Below, piece by piece: positions 34,111 through 42,689 of a DNA stretch of 64,000 bases. The DNA lies in assembly GCF_000160775.2 (NCBI RefSeq), contig NZ_CM001024.1, positions 1,613,712-1,677,711 on the forward strand, given 5' to 3'. The DNA is from Aeromicrobium marinum DSM 15272 (GTDB taxonomy: Bacteria > Actinomycetota > Actinomycetes > Propionibacteriales > Nocardioidaceae). A program made the position numbers and the translations under genes. The notes under the pieces are model-generated. The model saw nothing but the letters and a program-made list of their open reading frames with translations. It was not told where the DNA came from and did not search any database. The stretch's first letter is position 1. Each line of letters opens with the position of its first letter.

Positions 34111-34139
34111 GTGAACGAGTGCGCGCCGTGAGGCGTATC
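34111..34139 (+). promoter_or_regulatory. predicted ECF promoter of the CHRD-sortase operon
   Basis: GTGAAC (34111-34116), 17 bases, CGTATC (34134-34139). The start would be near 34146, giving a 40-base leader before the CHRD gene with its GAAGGGAA site. It matches the promoter of the neighbouring sigma gene in both elements and spacing. Confidence 0.62.
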
Positions 34140-34185
34140 ACTCTCGGAAAGACGCCCTCAGGCGCCATCTCTCGAAGGGAATCTC

Positions 34186-34947
34186 ATGACCAGCAAGCGA
34201 TCGACCCGACTGGCCGGCGCGGCTTCACTCGCCGCCGTCAGCCCCCTGATCCTGACCGCCCTGGCCGCCCCGGCCAACGCCGACACCCCGGACCAGGTCG
34301 AGCGTCCGGCCACCTTCACGAGTGCGTTCATCGCCAACGGAACCCCCGACCAGGTCTTCATGGGCTCGGAGCCGGCGCCCGGCCAGCCCGGTGCGACCGG
34401 CACGTTCAAGTTCCTGATCAACACGGACCTGGACGTCATCTGCTGGGACATGACGACCAACGGCGTCGACAACGACTTCGTCGGCGCGAGCCCGGCCAAG
34501 ACCGCCAACCACCTGCACGATGCCCCTGCCGGAATGCAGGGCCCGCCGCGTATTGCCTTCCCCGACCTCACGGGTGACGGCGACACCTTGACCTCCAGCG
34601 GCTGCTCTGCCGGACCGTTCACCACCCACGCGCCCGGGAACCCCAACGAAGCCGGCAGTTCGACCGGCTTCGAACTCTCGGACATCGAAGAGGATCCGAG
34701 CGGCTACTACGCCAACATCCACACCAACGACTTCCGCCCCGGAGCCGTCCGCGGCCAGTTGGTGGCCGACCCGGCCGGACTGGCCGCCGCCAACGCGCAG
34801 CCCGCCACCCCGGCCCCGTCCGGTGGCGTCCGAACGGGTGAGGGCGGAGCTGCCTCCACCCTGCCCATGGGTCTGCTCGCTGCTGCCGCCGTCGCCGGTC
34901 TCGGCGTCACCGGCGCCGTCGCCCTGCGTCGTCGTCAGGGTGCCTGA
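34186..34947 (+). CDS. CHRD-domain surface protein with C-terminal sorting signal
   Basis: A 253-residue secreted protein. The signal peptide is residues 1-32 (cleavage after ANA). A CHRD-type domain covers about 40-190 (FLINTDLDVICWDMTT, NHLHDAPAGMQGPP, YYANIHTNDFRPGAVRGQL), with the HLH-A and GxxRGQ patterns of the family and two Cys probably disulfide-linked. The tail is a sorting signal: VRTGEGG at 215-221, a hydrophobic helix at 226-247 and RRR at 248-250. The next gene is a sortase, overlapping by 8 bases. The role of bacterial CHRD proteins is not established. Confidence 0.85.
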   Translation: MTSKRSTRLAGAASLAAVSPLILTALAAPANADTPDQVERPATFTSAFIANGTPDQVFMGSEPAPGQPGATGTFKFLINTDLDVICWDMTTNGVDNDFVGASPAKTANHLHDAPAGMQGPPRIAFPDLTGDGDTLTSSGCSAGPFTTHAPGNPNEAGSSTGFELSDIEEDPSGYYANIHTNDFRPGAVRGQLVADPAGLAAANAQPATPAPSGGVRTGEGGAASTLPMGLLAAAAVAGLGVTGAVALRRRQGA

Positions 34948-35533
34948 GCTCCCACGGCTCGCTGGACTCGTCCTGCTCGCCGCACTCCTCACGGGGTGCG
35001 GCGGGCAGGACGTCGTCGTGTCGCCGTCACCTCCTGCAGCCCCCTCGGCAGAACCGTCCCCGGCCGCTGCCGAGCCGCCGGCCGCCCCCGCCGACCCCGC
35101 ACGGGTCGTCGTGCCGTCGATCGGCATCGACGAGGAGCTGATCGACCTCGGGATCGATGCCAGCAACGGCGAGCTGGAGGTGCCTCAGGACTACGACCGG
35201 GTCGGCTGGTTCACCGGAGGCGGACGCCCCGGCGACTTCCTGCCTACCGTGATGGCCGGACACGTGGACTCCCGCACCGGACCGGCCGTCTTCGCGCGAC
35301 TGGCCGAGGTGCAGGTCGGTGAACAGGTCACGGTGTTCGACGAGCGCGGCACCGAGTTCACCTACGTGGTCTACGAGGTGAAGGACGTGCCGCAGGACGC
35401 CAACTTCCCGACCGACGAGGTCTACGGCGCGGCCCTGGCCGACGAGATCCGCCTCATCACCTGCATCGGGGACTACGACCGGTCGATCGGTCGCTACACC
35501 GAGAACCGCGTCGTCTTCGCCAAGGCCGTCTGA
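34940..35533 (+). CDS. class F-type sortase
   Basis: A 197-residue sortase. The amino end has a hydrophobic helix ending LLTGC (residues 16-20), which is a lipobox, so it may be a lipoprotein. A Pro/Ala linker follows, then the catalytic domain from about residue 55. His108 (AGHVD), Cys175 (RLITC) and Arg190 (ENR) form the sortase triad. It very likely anchors the preceding CHRD protein. GTG at 34940 overlaps the CHRD stop. Confidence 0.88.
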   Translation: MPELPRLAGLVLLAALLTGCGGQDVVVSPSPPAAPSAEPSPAAAEPPAAPADPARVVVPSIGIDEELIDLGIDASNGELEVPQDYDRVGWFTGGGRPGDFLPTVMAGHVDSRTGPAVFARLAEVQVGEQVTVFDERGTEFTYVVYEVKDVPQDANFPTDEVYGAALADEIRLITCIGDYDRSIGRYTENRVVFAKAV

Positions 35534-35541
35534 CCCGCTGA

Positions 35542-35623
35542 TTCCCAGGAAATCCCAGAAAACTGGCACTTCACCCCGGTTGCAACCTGTGCCCGGTGTC
35601 AGTTTTCTGGGATTTCCTGGGAA
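35542..35623. repeat. 28-bp hairpin in the sortase/ogt convergent gap
   Basis: Left arm 35542-35569 pairs with right arm 35596-35623 over 28 bp with one G-U wobble. Both arms are AT-rich for this genome and contain CCCAGGAAATCCCAGAAAAC or its complement. The 26-base loop contains the perfect palindrome GGTTGCAACC. It begins 8 bases after the sortase stop and ends 10 bases before the ogt stop, so it could terminate both transcripts. Confidence 0.8.
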
Positions 35624-35633
35624 ACCTTCCGGG

Positions 35634-36095
35634 TCAGAAGAGACCGGGTTGTTCGAGGGAGAGCAGGATCCGCTTGCGCTCGACACCGCCGGCGTAGCCC
35701 GTGAGCGTGCCGTCCGCCCCGATGACGCGGTGACACGGCACCACGACCGGCAGCGGATTGGCTCCGTTGGCGGCGCCGACGGCCCGCGAGATGCCCGCCG
35801 TGTAGCCGAGTCTCCGGGCGATCTCGCCGTAGGTGGCGGTCTGCCCGTACCCGATGGTCTGCAGCTCGCTCCAGACCTTGCGCTGGAACTCCGTGCCGTC
35901 CTGCGCCAGCGGCAGGTCGAACCCCGTCCGCTCCCCCGCGAAGTACTCCGTGAGCTGGCGCTCCGCGTCGTCCAGGACCGGGTCGGCCACCGGGACCCCT
36001 CGCGGCGTGGCGTCGAAGTCGATCGCGGTCAGCAGGCCGGCCGAGACGTGCAGGCGCAGCCCGCCGATCGGGGTGTCGATGAACCGGGTCCTCAT
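35634..36095 (-). CDS. ogt: methylated-DNA--protein-cysteine methyltransferase
   Basis: A 153-residue suicide repair protein that takes methyl groups from O6-methylguanine. The acceptor Cys is in the canonical [14 protein letters not shown], preceded by the helix-turn-helix [14 protein letters not shown]. The start ATG overlaps the stop of the Ada-AlkA gene by 4 bases (ATGA), so alkylation sensing, base excision and direct reversal are one operon. Confidence 0.97.
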   Translation of the reverse strand: MRTRFIDTPIGGLRLHVSAGLLTAIDFDATPRGVPVADPVLDDAERQLTEYFAGERTGFDLPLAQDGTEFQRKVWSELQTIGYGQTATYGEIARRLGYTAGISRAVGAANGANPLPVVVPCHRVIGADGTLTGYAGGVERKRILLSLEQPGLF

Positions 36096-37534
36096 GTCGT
36101 GGGCCTTTCGTCGGTGGCGCTCGCGCGCCACAGGTGCATGCCGGCGTACGCCCGCCAGGGTCGCCACTGGTCGGTGTGGTCGAGGTCGAGCCCCCGGCGG
36201 GCGAGGGCGCGCTGCAGGACCAGGTCGGTCGAGAGCAGCACGTCGGGGTCGCCGAGCGCCCGCATGACGACGTAGTCGGCGGTCCAGGGTCCGACGCCGC
36301 GCAGTCCGAGCAGCTGGCGACGGGTGTGGGTGCGGTCCGCCCCCGGCTCCAGGTCGACGTCGCCGCGCAGGACCGCCTCGGCGAGCCCGACCACGGCTGA
36401 TGCGCGCGACCGCGGCATGCCGAAGGTCGTGGGATCGGCGGCGAGGATGCTCTCCGGCGTGGGGAACGCATGGGTCAGTTCCGCGTGACCGGCCACCGCG
36501 TGACCGAGGCGTCGCACGAGCCGTCCGGTGACCGTGCACGCGCCCGCCACCGACACCTGCTGGCCGACGATCGTGCGCACCGCGTTCTCGAAGCCGCCGA
36601 AGGCCCCTGGCACCCGGAGCCCCGGCTCGGCGGCCACGAGGGGCGCCAGCACCGCGTCGGCCCCGAGCGCCGCGTCCACCGCGACGGGGTCGGCGTCGAG
36701 GTCCAACAGCTGACGACTCCGGTGCACGGCGGTGGCGGTGTCACGCAGGTCGTCCAGCTCGAGCCGGCAGTCGACCCGGTCGGGGTGCACGGTGAGGGCC
36801 ACGACCCCGCGCCCGTGCGGCAGGTCGACGACGCGCGCATAGGTGCGCCCGTCGACGGACTCCAGGCCCGGAGCCACGTGGGCGGCAAGGTAGTCGAGCA
36901 ACGCGTCCGCGCAGAACGGTTGCCGCACGGCGAGGCGGAGCTCCAACCGGCCGGGGGTCGCCACCCTCGTCGGGGTGGCCGCTCGGCGCAGCTCGCTCGG
37001 GGTGCGGTCGTACACGATGCGAACGGCGTCGTTGAACTGGCGGATCGAGGCGAAGCCTGCCGCGAACGCCACCTCGGACATCGGCATGACCGTCGTCTCG
37101 ATCAGCAGCCGCGCCGTCTGCGCGCGGGCGCTGCGGGCCAGGGCCGACGGACCCGCACCGAGCTCCTCGACGAGGACGCGGTGCACGTGCCGGGTGCTGT
37201 AGCCCAGGCGACGCGCGAGCCCCTCGACACCGTCGCGGTCCACGACGCCGTCGCCGATCAGTCGCATCGCGCGGGCCACCGTGTCGCCGCGGACGTCCCA
37301 CTCCGGCGAGCCCGGCGTGGTGTCCGGACGGCACCGGCGGCAGGCGCGGAATCCTGCCTCGTGGGCCGCCGCAGCCGATGCGTGGAAGGCGACGTTGCCG
37401 GACCTCGGCGTCACCGCAGGGCACGACGGGCGGCAGTAGATCCCGGTGGTCAGGACCCCGGTGTAGAAGACCCCGTCGAACCGGGCGTCGCGCGCCAGCA
37501 CCGCGCGGTAGCGGGCGTCGTGGAGTGAGGTCAC
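36092..37534 (-). CDS. Ada-type sensor/AraC regulator fused to AlkA DNA-3-methyladenine glycosylase
   Basis: A 480-residue fusion. Residues 1-80 form the Ada zinc/methyl-acceptor domain: IYCRPSCPA gives two Cys and FRACRRCRP the other two. Residues 85-185 are an AraC helix-turn-helix ([19 protein letters not shown]). The rest is AlkA: an N-terminal domain, then the HhH-GPD glycosylase ([32 protein letters not shown] with the catalytic Asp). Mycobacterial AlkA has the same build. It senses methyl phosphotriesters and probably controls its own operon. GTG at 37534 lies within an inverted repeat. Confidence 0.93.
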   Translation of the reverse strand: MTSLHDARYRAVLARDARFDGVFYTGVLTTGIYCRPSCPAVTPRSGNVAFHASAAAAHEAGFRACRRCRPDTTPGSPEWDVRGDTVARAMRLIGDGVVDRDGVEGLARRLGYSTRHVHRVLVEELGAGPSALARSARAQTARLLIETTVMPMSEVAFAAGFASIRQFNDAVRIVYDRTPSELRRAATPTRVATPGRLELRLAVRQPFCADALLDYLAAHVAPGLESVDGRTYARVVDLPHGRGVVALTVHPDRVDCRLELDDLRDTATAVHRSRQLLDLDADPVAVDAALGADAVLAPLVAAEPGLRVPGAFGGFENAVRTIVGQQVSVAGACTVTGRLVRRLGHAVAGHAELTHAFPTPESILAADPTTFGMPRSRASAVVGLAEAVLRGDVDLEPGADRTHTRRQLLGLRGVGPWTADYVVMRALGDPDVLLSTDLVLQRALARRGLDLDHTDQWRPWRAYAGMHLWRASATDERPTT

Positions 37535-37538
37535 TCCC
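37523..37538. promoter_or_regulatory. inverted repeat over the Ada-AlkA start codon
   Basis: GGAGTGA-GG-TCACTCC is a 7-bp inverted repeat with a 2-base centre that contains the GTG start codon. It might be an autoregulatory site for this AraC-type protein. It is short, so the call is weak. Confidence 0.4.
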
Positions 37539-37634
37539 TCATCCTGAGGGCCCGGAGCGGCGCTGGCTAGCGGTGATCGGACGTGGCCGTCAGGACCGCC
37601 GTGCTCACCGGAGGTCGCGCGGTGGCGCGGCCGG

Positions 37635-37805
37635 TCAGTCCGACTCCTCCTCCAGGCGGTCCCCTCCCGGCTGGGGCCCGAGCCGGCCCTCGCCGGCGTC
37701 CGGGACGTCCTCGGGCTCGGCCGGGACCGGCCCCTGTCCGGCCGTCTGTCCACCGGTGGACGGGTCGTCCTGATGCTCCGGATCGCGCTCGGCGGGTGAT
37801 GTCAT
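37635..37805 (-). CDS. small acidic disordered protein
   Basis: A 56-residue, Pro/Gly/Glu-rich protein (EPEDVPDAGEGRLGPQPGGD near the end) without predicted secondary structure. Similar short proteins with a GRLGPQPGGD-like tail seem to occur in Nocardioidaceae, but I cannot confirm it. The Shine-Dalgarno region before the ATG at 37805 is poor. No function can be given. Confidence 0.5.
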   Translation of the reverse strand: MTSPAERDPEHQDDPSTGGQTAGQGPVPAEPEDVPDAGEGRLGPQPGGDRLEEESD

Positions 37806-37852
37806 GGCGGCGCGGTACCCGACTCGGCAGCGTCCATGCAGACCGGATGCGA

Positions 37853-37892
37853 AAGACCCCCTGACCGGCATCGCTGCTGATCAGGGGGTCTT
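37853..37892 (-). terminator. rho-independent terminator of the tRNA-Gln/Glu transcript
   Basis: AAGACCCCCTGA (37853-37864) pairs with TCAGGGGGTCTT (37881-37892), a 12-bp stem with a 16-base loop. On the minus strand it lies 9 bases after tRNA-Glu and ends in GTCTTTCG. Confidence 0.8.
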
Positions 37893-37900
37893 CTCACGGG

Positions 37901-37973
37901 TAGCCCCGACGGGATTCGAACCCGCGCTACCGCCTTGAGAGGGCGACGTGCTAGGCCGCTACACAACGGGGCC
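37901..37973 (-). tRNA. tRNA-Glu (CTC)
   Basis: Acceptor GGCCCCG pairs with CGGGGCT (G-T first pair), anticodon arm GCCCTCTCAAGGC with anticodon CTC, T-arm GCGGGTTCGAATCCCGT, discriminator A. CCA is not encoded. It lies 51 bases after tRNA-Gln on the same strand and shares its terminator. Confidence 0.95.
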
Positions 37974-38024
37974 ACGGCCCGAAGGCCGGTGAAACCGTAT
38001 CAGGAAAGACCTGCCACGGTGTCG

Positions 38025-38096
38025 CTGGGGTACTAGGACTCGAACCTAGAACAACTGAACCAGAATCAGCCGTGTTGCCAATTACACCATACCCCA
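38025..38096 (-). tRNA. tRNA-Gln (CTG)
   Basis: Acceptor TGGGGTA pairs with TACCCCA, anticodon arm CTGATTCTGGTTCAG with anticodon CTG, T-arm CTAGGTTCGAGTCCTAG, discriminator G. The unpaired-type U1-A72 end is typical of tRNA-Gln. It lies 101 bases downstream of gltX. Confidence 0.96.
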
Positions 38097-38197
38097 AGGG
38101 GTATCGGATCCAGATCTTGCGAACCGGTTCCGAACCGAGGACCGACTCTACCGGATGCCGTCGGCCGGTCCCAAACCGGGCGGAGCGGCACGGACGA

Positions 38198-39679
38198 TCA
38201 GAGCACGGCCGCCAGCCGGGCCAGCGAGCGCTCGCGCCCCAGCAGCTCGAGCGACTCGAACAACGGGGGCGAGACGCGGCTGCCGGTGATCGCGACGCGC
38301 ACCGGGCCGAACGCCACCCGCGGCTTGAGCCCGAGTCCGTCGATCAGTGCGGCACGCAGGGCCGCCTCGATCCCCTCGGTGGTCCACTCCCCCACGCCGG
38401 ACAGCGCCGCATGGGCCGCCGCAGCGGTGACCAGACCCGACTCGTCGAGATTCTTCGCCCGATCGGCCTCGTCGATCGTGAAGGCGCCGTCGTCGACGAA
38501 CAGGAAGCGCAGCATGTCGACCGCCTCGGTCAGGACGGCGATGCGCTCCTGCACGAGCGGCGTGGCCGCGGCCAGCAGGTCGGACTGCTGGGGGGTCGGC
38601 GGCTCGGCCACCAGGCCCTCCGCCCGGAAGTACGGCACCAACCGTGCGGCGAGGTCCTCGGGGGCGAGGAGGCGGACCTGGTCCCCGTTGATCGCGCGTG
38701 CCTTGTCCAGGTCGAAGCGTGCGGGGTTCGGGTTGACCCGACCGATCTCGAAGGCCTCGACCATCTCGGCGAGGCTGAACACGTCGCGCTCGGCGTCGAG
38801 CGACCAGCCCAGGAGCGCCAGGTAGTTCAACAGGCCCTCCGGCAGGAAGCCGGAGTCGCGGTACCCCAGCAGGTTCGACTCCGGATCGCGCTTCGACAGC
38901 TTGCGGTTGCCTGTGCCGGTGACGTACGGCAGGTGTCCGAACCGGGGCACCGAGCCGTCGCCGACCCCGATCTGGGCGAACGCCTCGTACAGCGCGATCT
39001 GTCGCGGGGTGGAGCTCAGCAGGTCCTCGCCGCGCAGCACGTGGGTGATGCCCATGAGGGCGTCGTCGGTCGGGTTGGTCAGGGTGTACAGCGGCTGTCC
39101 GTTGGCCCGGACGATCACGAAGTCCTGCACGTTGTCGGAGCCGAACGTGATCGGACCGCGGACGAGGTCGTCGAAGGTGTAGTCGCGGTCGGACATCCGG
39201 AACCGGATCACGGGCTGCCGCCCCTCGGCCTCGAAGGCCCGGCACTGCTCCGGCGTCAGGTCGCGGTGCAGGCCGTCGTAGCCGCTCGGGCGGCCCTCGG
39301 CCCTGGCCTTCTCGCGTCGCTCCTCCAGCTCCTCGGCGGTGTCGTAGGCCGGGTAGGCCAGACCCGCCTCGACGAGGCGGGCCGCCACGTCGGCGTAGAC
39401 GTCCATCCGCTCGCTCTGCCGGTAGGGGCCGTGCGGGCCCCCCACCTCCACGCCCTCGTCCCAGTCCAGGCCGAGCCACCGCATGACGTCGACCAGGAGA
39501 CGGTAGGACTCCTCGTTGTCGCGCGACGTGTCGGTGTCCTCGATCCGGAACACGAACCGGCCCCCGTGGTGGCGGGCGAAGGCCCAGCTGAAGAGCGCCG
39601 TGCGGGCCATGCCGACGTGCGGGTTGCCGGTCGGCGACGGGCAGAACCTCGCGACGACGGGCTTGGACGTCTCAGTCAT
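38198..39679 (-). CDS. gltX: glutamate--tRNA ligase
   Basis: A 493-residue class I synthetase. The HIGH motif appears as PTGNPHVGM (residues 16-24) and KMSKS as [18 protein letters not shown] and GDVLLS-type segments ([16 protein letters not shown]) fit GluRS. In many actinobacteria the enzyme is nondiscriminating and charges tRNA-Gln for the amidotransferase; this is suggested here by the adjacent tRNA-Gln and tRNA-Glu genes but not shown. The start overlaps the upstream gene by 8 bases. Confidence 0.97.
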   Translation of the reverse strand: MTETSKPVVARFCPSPTGNPHVGMARTALFSWAFARHHGGRFVFRIEDTDTSRDNEESYRLLVDVMRWLGLDWDEGVEVGGPHGPYRQSERMDVYADVAARLVEAGLAYPAYDTAEELEERREKARAEGRPSGYDGLHRDLTPEQCRAFEAEGRQPVIRFRMSDRDYTFDDLVRGPITFGSDNVQDFVIVRANGQPLYTLTNPTDDALMGITHVLRGEDLLSSTPRQIALYEAFAQIGVGDGSVPRFGHLPYVTGTGNRKLSKRDPESNLLGYRDSGFLPEGLLNYLALLGWSLDAERDVFSLAEMVEAFEIGRVNPNPARFDLDKARAINGDQVRLLAPEDLAARLVPYFRAEGLVAEPPTPQQSDLLAAATPLVQERIAVLTEAVDMLRFLFVDDGAFTIDEADRAKNLDESGLVTAAAAHAALSGVGEWTTEGIEAALRAALIDGLGLKPRVAFGPVRVAITGSRVSPPLFESLELLGRERSLARLAAVL

Positions 39680-40451
39680 GGGAGACCACCTGGTTGACGA
39701 GGGTGCCGATGCCACTGATCGTCACGCTGACGGTGTCACCGACCTGCATCGGGCCGATGCCGTCGGGAGTGCCGGTGAGGACGACGTCGCCCGGCAGCAG
39801 GGTCATGAAGCTCGACACGTACGCGATGATCTCGGCGACGCTGAACACCATGTCGGAGGTGCGTCCGTCCTGCTTCGTCTCCGCGTTGAGGGCGGTGCGC
39901 ACCCGCAGGTCGGAAGGATCGAGGTTGGTCTCGATCCACGGCCCGAGCGGGCAGAACGAGTCGAACCCCTTGGCGCGGGCCCACTGTCCGTCGCGCGCCT
40001 GCAGGTCGCGCGCCGTGACGTCGTTGGCGACGGTGTACCCGAAGACCACCTTGTCGACGTCATCCACGGGGACGTCCTTGCAGATGCGGCCGATCACCAC
40101 GGCGAGCTCGCCCTCGAAGTGCAGCTCCGAGGTCTGCGGCGGGTACACGATGGGTTCGCCCGGCCCGACCACGCTGGTGTTGGGCTTGAGGAACACCAGC
40201 GGCTCCGCCGGCACCTCGCCGCCCATCTCGGCGGCGTGCTTGGCGTAGTTCTTGCCGATCCCCACGACCTTGCTGCGCGGGATGACCGGCGCGAGCAGGC
40301 GCACGTCCTCGACGGCGACCTTCTGGCCGGTGAGCTCGAACCCTGCGTACAGGGGATCGCCCTTCAGCACCGCGATGGTGGGCACTCCGTCGTCGTCCCC
40401 GACGACGCCGAACTGGGGGTCGTCCTCTCCCGCAAACCTGGCTACACGCAT
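39672..40451 (-). CDS. fumarylacetoacetate hydrolase family protein
   Basis: A 259-residue FAH-family enzyme. Metal ligands are in the [14 protein letters not shown] segment (Glu-x-Glu) and [10 protein letters not shown] (Asp); GTPDGIGPM is the conserved tail. Relatives include 2-hydroxyhepta-2,4-diene-1,7-dioate isomerase and acylpyruvases; the substrate is not clear. Pairing with gltX is conserved in actinobacteria, including mycobacteria. ATG at 40451 gives the typical MRVARF start. Confidence 0.88.
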   Translation of the reverse strand: MRVARFAGEDDPQFGVVGDDDGVPTIAVLKGDPLYAGFELTGQKVAVEDVRLLAPVIPRSKVVGIGKNYAKHAAEMGGEVPAEPLVFLKPNTSVVGPGEPIVYPPQTSELHFEGELAVVIGRICKDVPVDDVDKVVFGYTVANDVTARDLQARDGQWARAKGFDSFCPLGPWIETNLDPSDLRVRTALNAETKQDGRTSDMVFSVAEIIAYVSSFMTLLPGDVVLTGTPDGIGPMQVGDTVSVTISGIGTLVNQVVSHD

Positions 40452-40514
40452 GGACCCGACCCTAGCGGTGCGGCGCATCCCGATCCTCGGCGCCGCTGGC
40501 GCCCGACCGGCCGG

Positions 40515-41282
40515 TCAGGCGCTGCCGTAGCGACGGTGGCGCGCCGCGTACTCCTCGATCGCGGCCCAGAGGGCCAGCCGGTCGACGTCCGGCCAGGCGA
40601 TGTCGCTGAACACCATCTCGGCATAGGCGGACTGCCACAGCAGGAAGTTGCTGGTGCGCTGCTCGCCGGACGTGCGCCAGAACAGGTCCACGTCGGCCAT
40701 GTCGGGTTCGTCGAGGTAGCGCGCGAAGACCCGTTCGTCGACCCGGTTCGGGTTGACCCGGCCGGCCGCGACATCGCGCGCGAGGGCGGCGGCAGCGTCG
40801 GCGACCTCGGCCCGCCCGCCGTAGTTGACGCACATCGTGAGGGTGAGCACCCGGTTGTCGCGGGTGAGCTCCTCGGCGGCCTCCAGCTCCTTGATGACGC
40901 TGCGCCACAGGCGAGGACGACGACCGGCCCACCGGACCCGGACCCCCAGCTCGTGCATCTGGTCGCGGCGTCGACGGATCACGTCGCGGTTGAACCCCAT
41001 GAGGAAGCGGACCTCCTCGGGCGACCGCTTCCAGTTCTCGGTCGAGAACGCGTAGGCCGAGACGGCCGTGACCCCGACCTCGATGGCGCCCTCGACCACG
41101 TCGAACAGGGCCGCCTCTCCCATCTCGTGGCCGGCGGTGCGGGGCAGACCGCGAGCCTTGGCCCAGCGGCCGTTGCCGTCCATGACGATGGCGACGTGTC
41201 CCGGCACCTGGTCGGCGGGGAGGTCGGGGGGCGTGGCCCCGGACGGGTGCGGGGTCGGACGGCGCGGGGTCGGGGCGGCCAT
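40515..41282 (-). CDS. uppS: isoprenyl transferase (polyprenyl diphosphate synthase, UppS family)
   Basis: A 255-residue cis-prenyltransferase making the lipid carrier for cell-wall precursors. [19 protein letters not shown] carries the catalytic Asp; [15 protein letters not shown] and [23 protein letters not shown] are family blocks. The start shares one base with the recO stop (TGATG). In actinobacteria there are often two cis-prenyltransferases, so chain length is not certain. Confidence 0.95.
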   Translation of the reverse strand: MAAPTPRRPTPHPSGATPPDLPADQVPGHVAIVMDGNGRWAKARGLPRTAGHEMGEAALFDVVEGAIEVGVTAVSAYAFSTENWKRSPEEVRFLMGFNRDVIRRRRDQMHELGVRVRWAGRRPRLWRSVIKELEAAEELTRDNRVLTLTMCVNYGGRAEVADAAAALARDVAAGRVNPNRVDERVFARYLDEPDMADVDLFWRTSGEQRTSNFLLWQSAYAEMVFSDIAWPDVDRLALWAAIEEYAARHRRYGSA

Positions 41283-42010
41283 CAGCGGTCCACGTGGACC
41301 AACGAGCGCAACGACCGCTCGAGATGCCACATCAGGTAGGCATTGACGATGCCGGTCGACTCCCGCCGTGCCCGGTCGTCGGAGACGTCGACGGTCTCCC
41401 AGTCGCCGCTCAGCAGCGCCGCCAGCAGGGTGACGGCGGACGGTGACGGCGCGGCCGACCCCGGCATGCGGCACGTGTCGCACAGGATGCCGCCCGACGG
41501 CGCGTGGAAGTTGCGATGTGGACCCGGGGCACCGCACCGGGCGCAGAGGCCGAAGCTGGGCGCGTAGCCGGCGATGGCCAGGGCCCGCAGCTGGTAGGAG
41601 TCCAGGATCATCCCCGGGTTGTGGCGACCCTCGGTGAGGGCCCGCAGCGCCCCGACGAGCAGCTGGTACTGCTGCACGGCCGGCTCGCCCCCGTCGTCGA
41701 CGAGCCGTTCAGCGGTCTCCAGCATGGCGGTCCCGGCGGTGTAGGCGCCGTAGTCGGCGCCGAGGTGCTGCGCGAACGGCGTGATCGTCTCGACCTGGGT
41801 CACGATGTCGAGGGTGCGACCCACGGCGAACTGCACGTCGACGTGCATGAACGGCTCGACCCGCCCGCCGAGCCGCGAGGTCGTCTTGCGGACCCCCTTG
41901 GCGACCGCACGGACCTGGCCGTGCTCGCGGGTGAGCAGCGTGATGATGCGGTCGGCCTCGCCCAGCTTGTGGGTACGCAGGACGACGCCCACGTCGCGGT
42001 AGAGGCTCAC
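41282..42010 (-). CDS. recO: DNA repair protein RecO
   Basis: A 242-residue recombination mediator. The amino OB fold starts [31 protein letters not shown], the standard RecO opening, and a four-Cys zinc finger is present (CARC and CDTC). It helps load RecA on gaps. GTG at 42010 has GGGTGG upstream. recO-uppS is a conserved actinobacterial pair. Confidence 0.95.
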   Translation of the reverse strand: MSLYRDVGVVLRTHKLGEADRIITLLTREHGQVRAVAKGVRKTTSRLGGRVEPFMHVDVQFAVGRTLDIVTQVETITPFAQHLGADYGAYTAGTAMLETAERLVDDGGEPAVQQYQLLVGALRALTEGRHNPGMILDSYQLRALAIAGYAPSFGLCARCGAPGPHRNFHAPSGGILCDTCRMPGSAAPSPSAVTLLAALLSGDWETVDVSDDRARRESTGIVNAYLMWHLERSLRSLVHVDR

Positions 42011-42038
42011 CCACCCATTGTGCCGCGTCCCCGGCGGG

Positions 42039-42689
42039 TCAGCGGCCCGCCTCGCCGCCGATCCCGGCATCGCGTGCCCGCGCCACCGCCTCGGCGCGTG
42101 TCCGCGCCTGCAGCTTCGCCAACACGTCACTGACACGGTTCCGGACGGTCTTCTCCGACACGAACAGGCGTCGAGCGATGCTGGCGTTGTCCAGTCCGCG
42201 CGCCATCAGGTCCAGCACCTCACCCTCCCGGACGGTGAGGTGAGGGAAGGCCTGCGGTGACGAACGACCGATTCCCGAGAAGAATCCGACGACCTGCTCC
42301 GCGACCCGGGGACCGAACACCGCTTCACCCCGCATGACGGCCGCGAGGGTCCGCTCGACGTCGTCCGCCCCGGCCTCCTTCAGCAGGTACCCCCGGGCGC
42401 CCGCGCGCAGTGCGGCGAAGACCGAGTCGCCGTCGTCATTCATCGTCAGCACCACCACGGCGACCCCCGGGTGCTGCTCGGTGATGCGCGCGGTCGCGGT
42501 GAGCCCGTCGAGGCCCGGCATCCGCAGATCCATCAGCACCACGTCCGGTCGCACCTCACCGACGAGACGGATCGCGGTCGCACCGTCCGGCGCCTCCCCC
42601 ACCACCGTGATCCCGTCCATCGCGGACAGGACCGCGATCATCCCCGCCCGGAACATCGCATGGTCGTCGACCACCAGGACGGTCGTCAC
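42039..42689 (-). CDS. NarL/LuxR-type response regulator
   Basis: A 216-residue response regulator. The receiver domain has VLVVDDHAMFRAG (acidic pocket), phospho-acceptor Asp in DVVLMDLRMPGLDG and the Lys in GARGYLLKEA. The LuxR helix-turn-helix at 150-205 is LTVREGEVLDLMARGLDNASIARRLFVSEKTVRNRV. The GTG start overlaps the kinase stop by 4 bases. The probable target is the membrane-protein gene at 44898. Confidence 0.92.
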   Translation of the reverse strand: MTTVLVVDDHAMFRAGMIAVLSAMDGITVVGEAPDGATAIRLVGEVRPDVVLMDLRMPGLDGLTATARITEQHPGVAVVVLTMNDDGDSVFAALRAGARGYLLKEAGADDVERTLAAVMRGEAVFGPRVAEQVVGFFSGIGRSSPQAFPHLTVREGEVLDLMARGLDNASIARRLFVSEKTVRNRVSDVLAKLQARTRAEAVARARDAGIGGEAGR

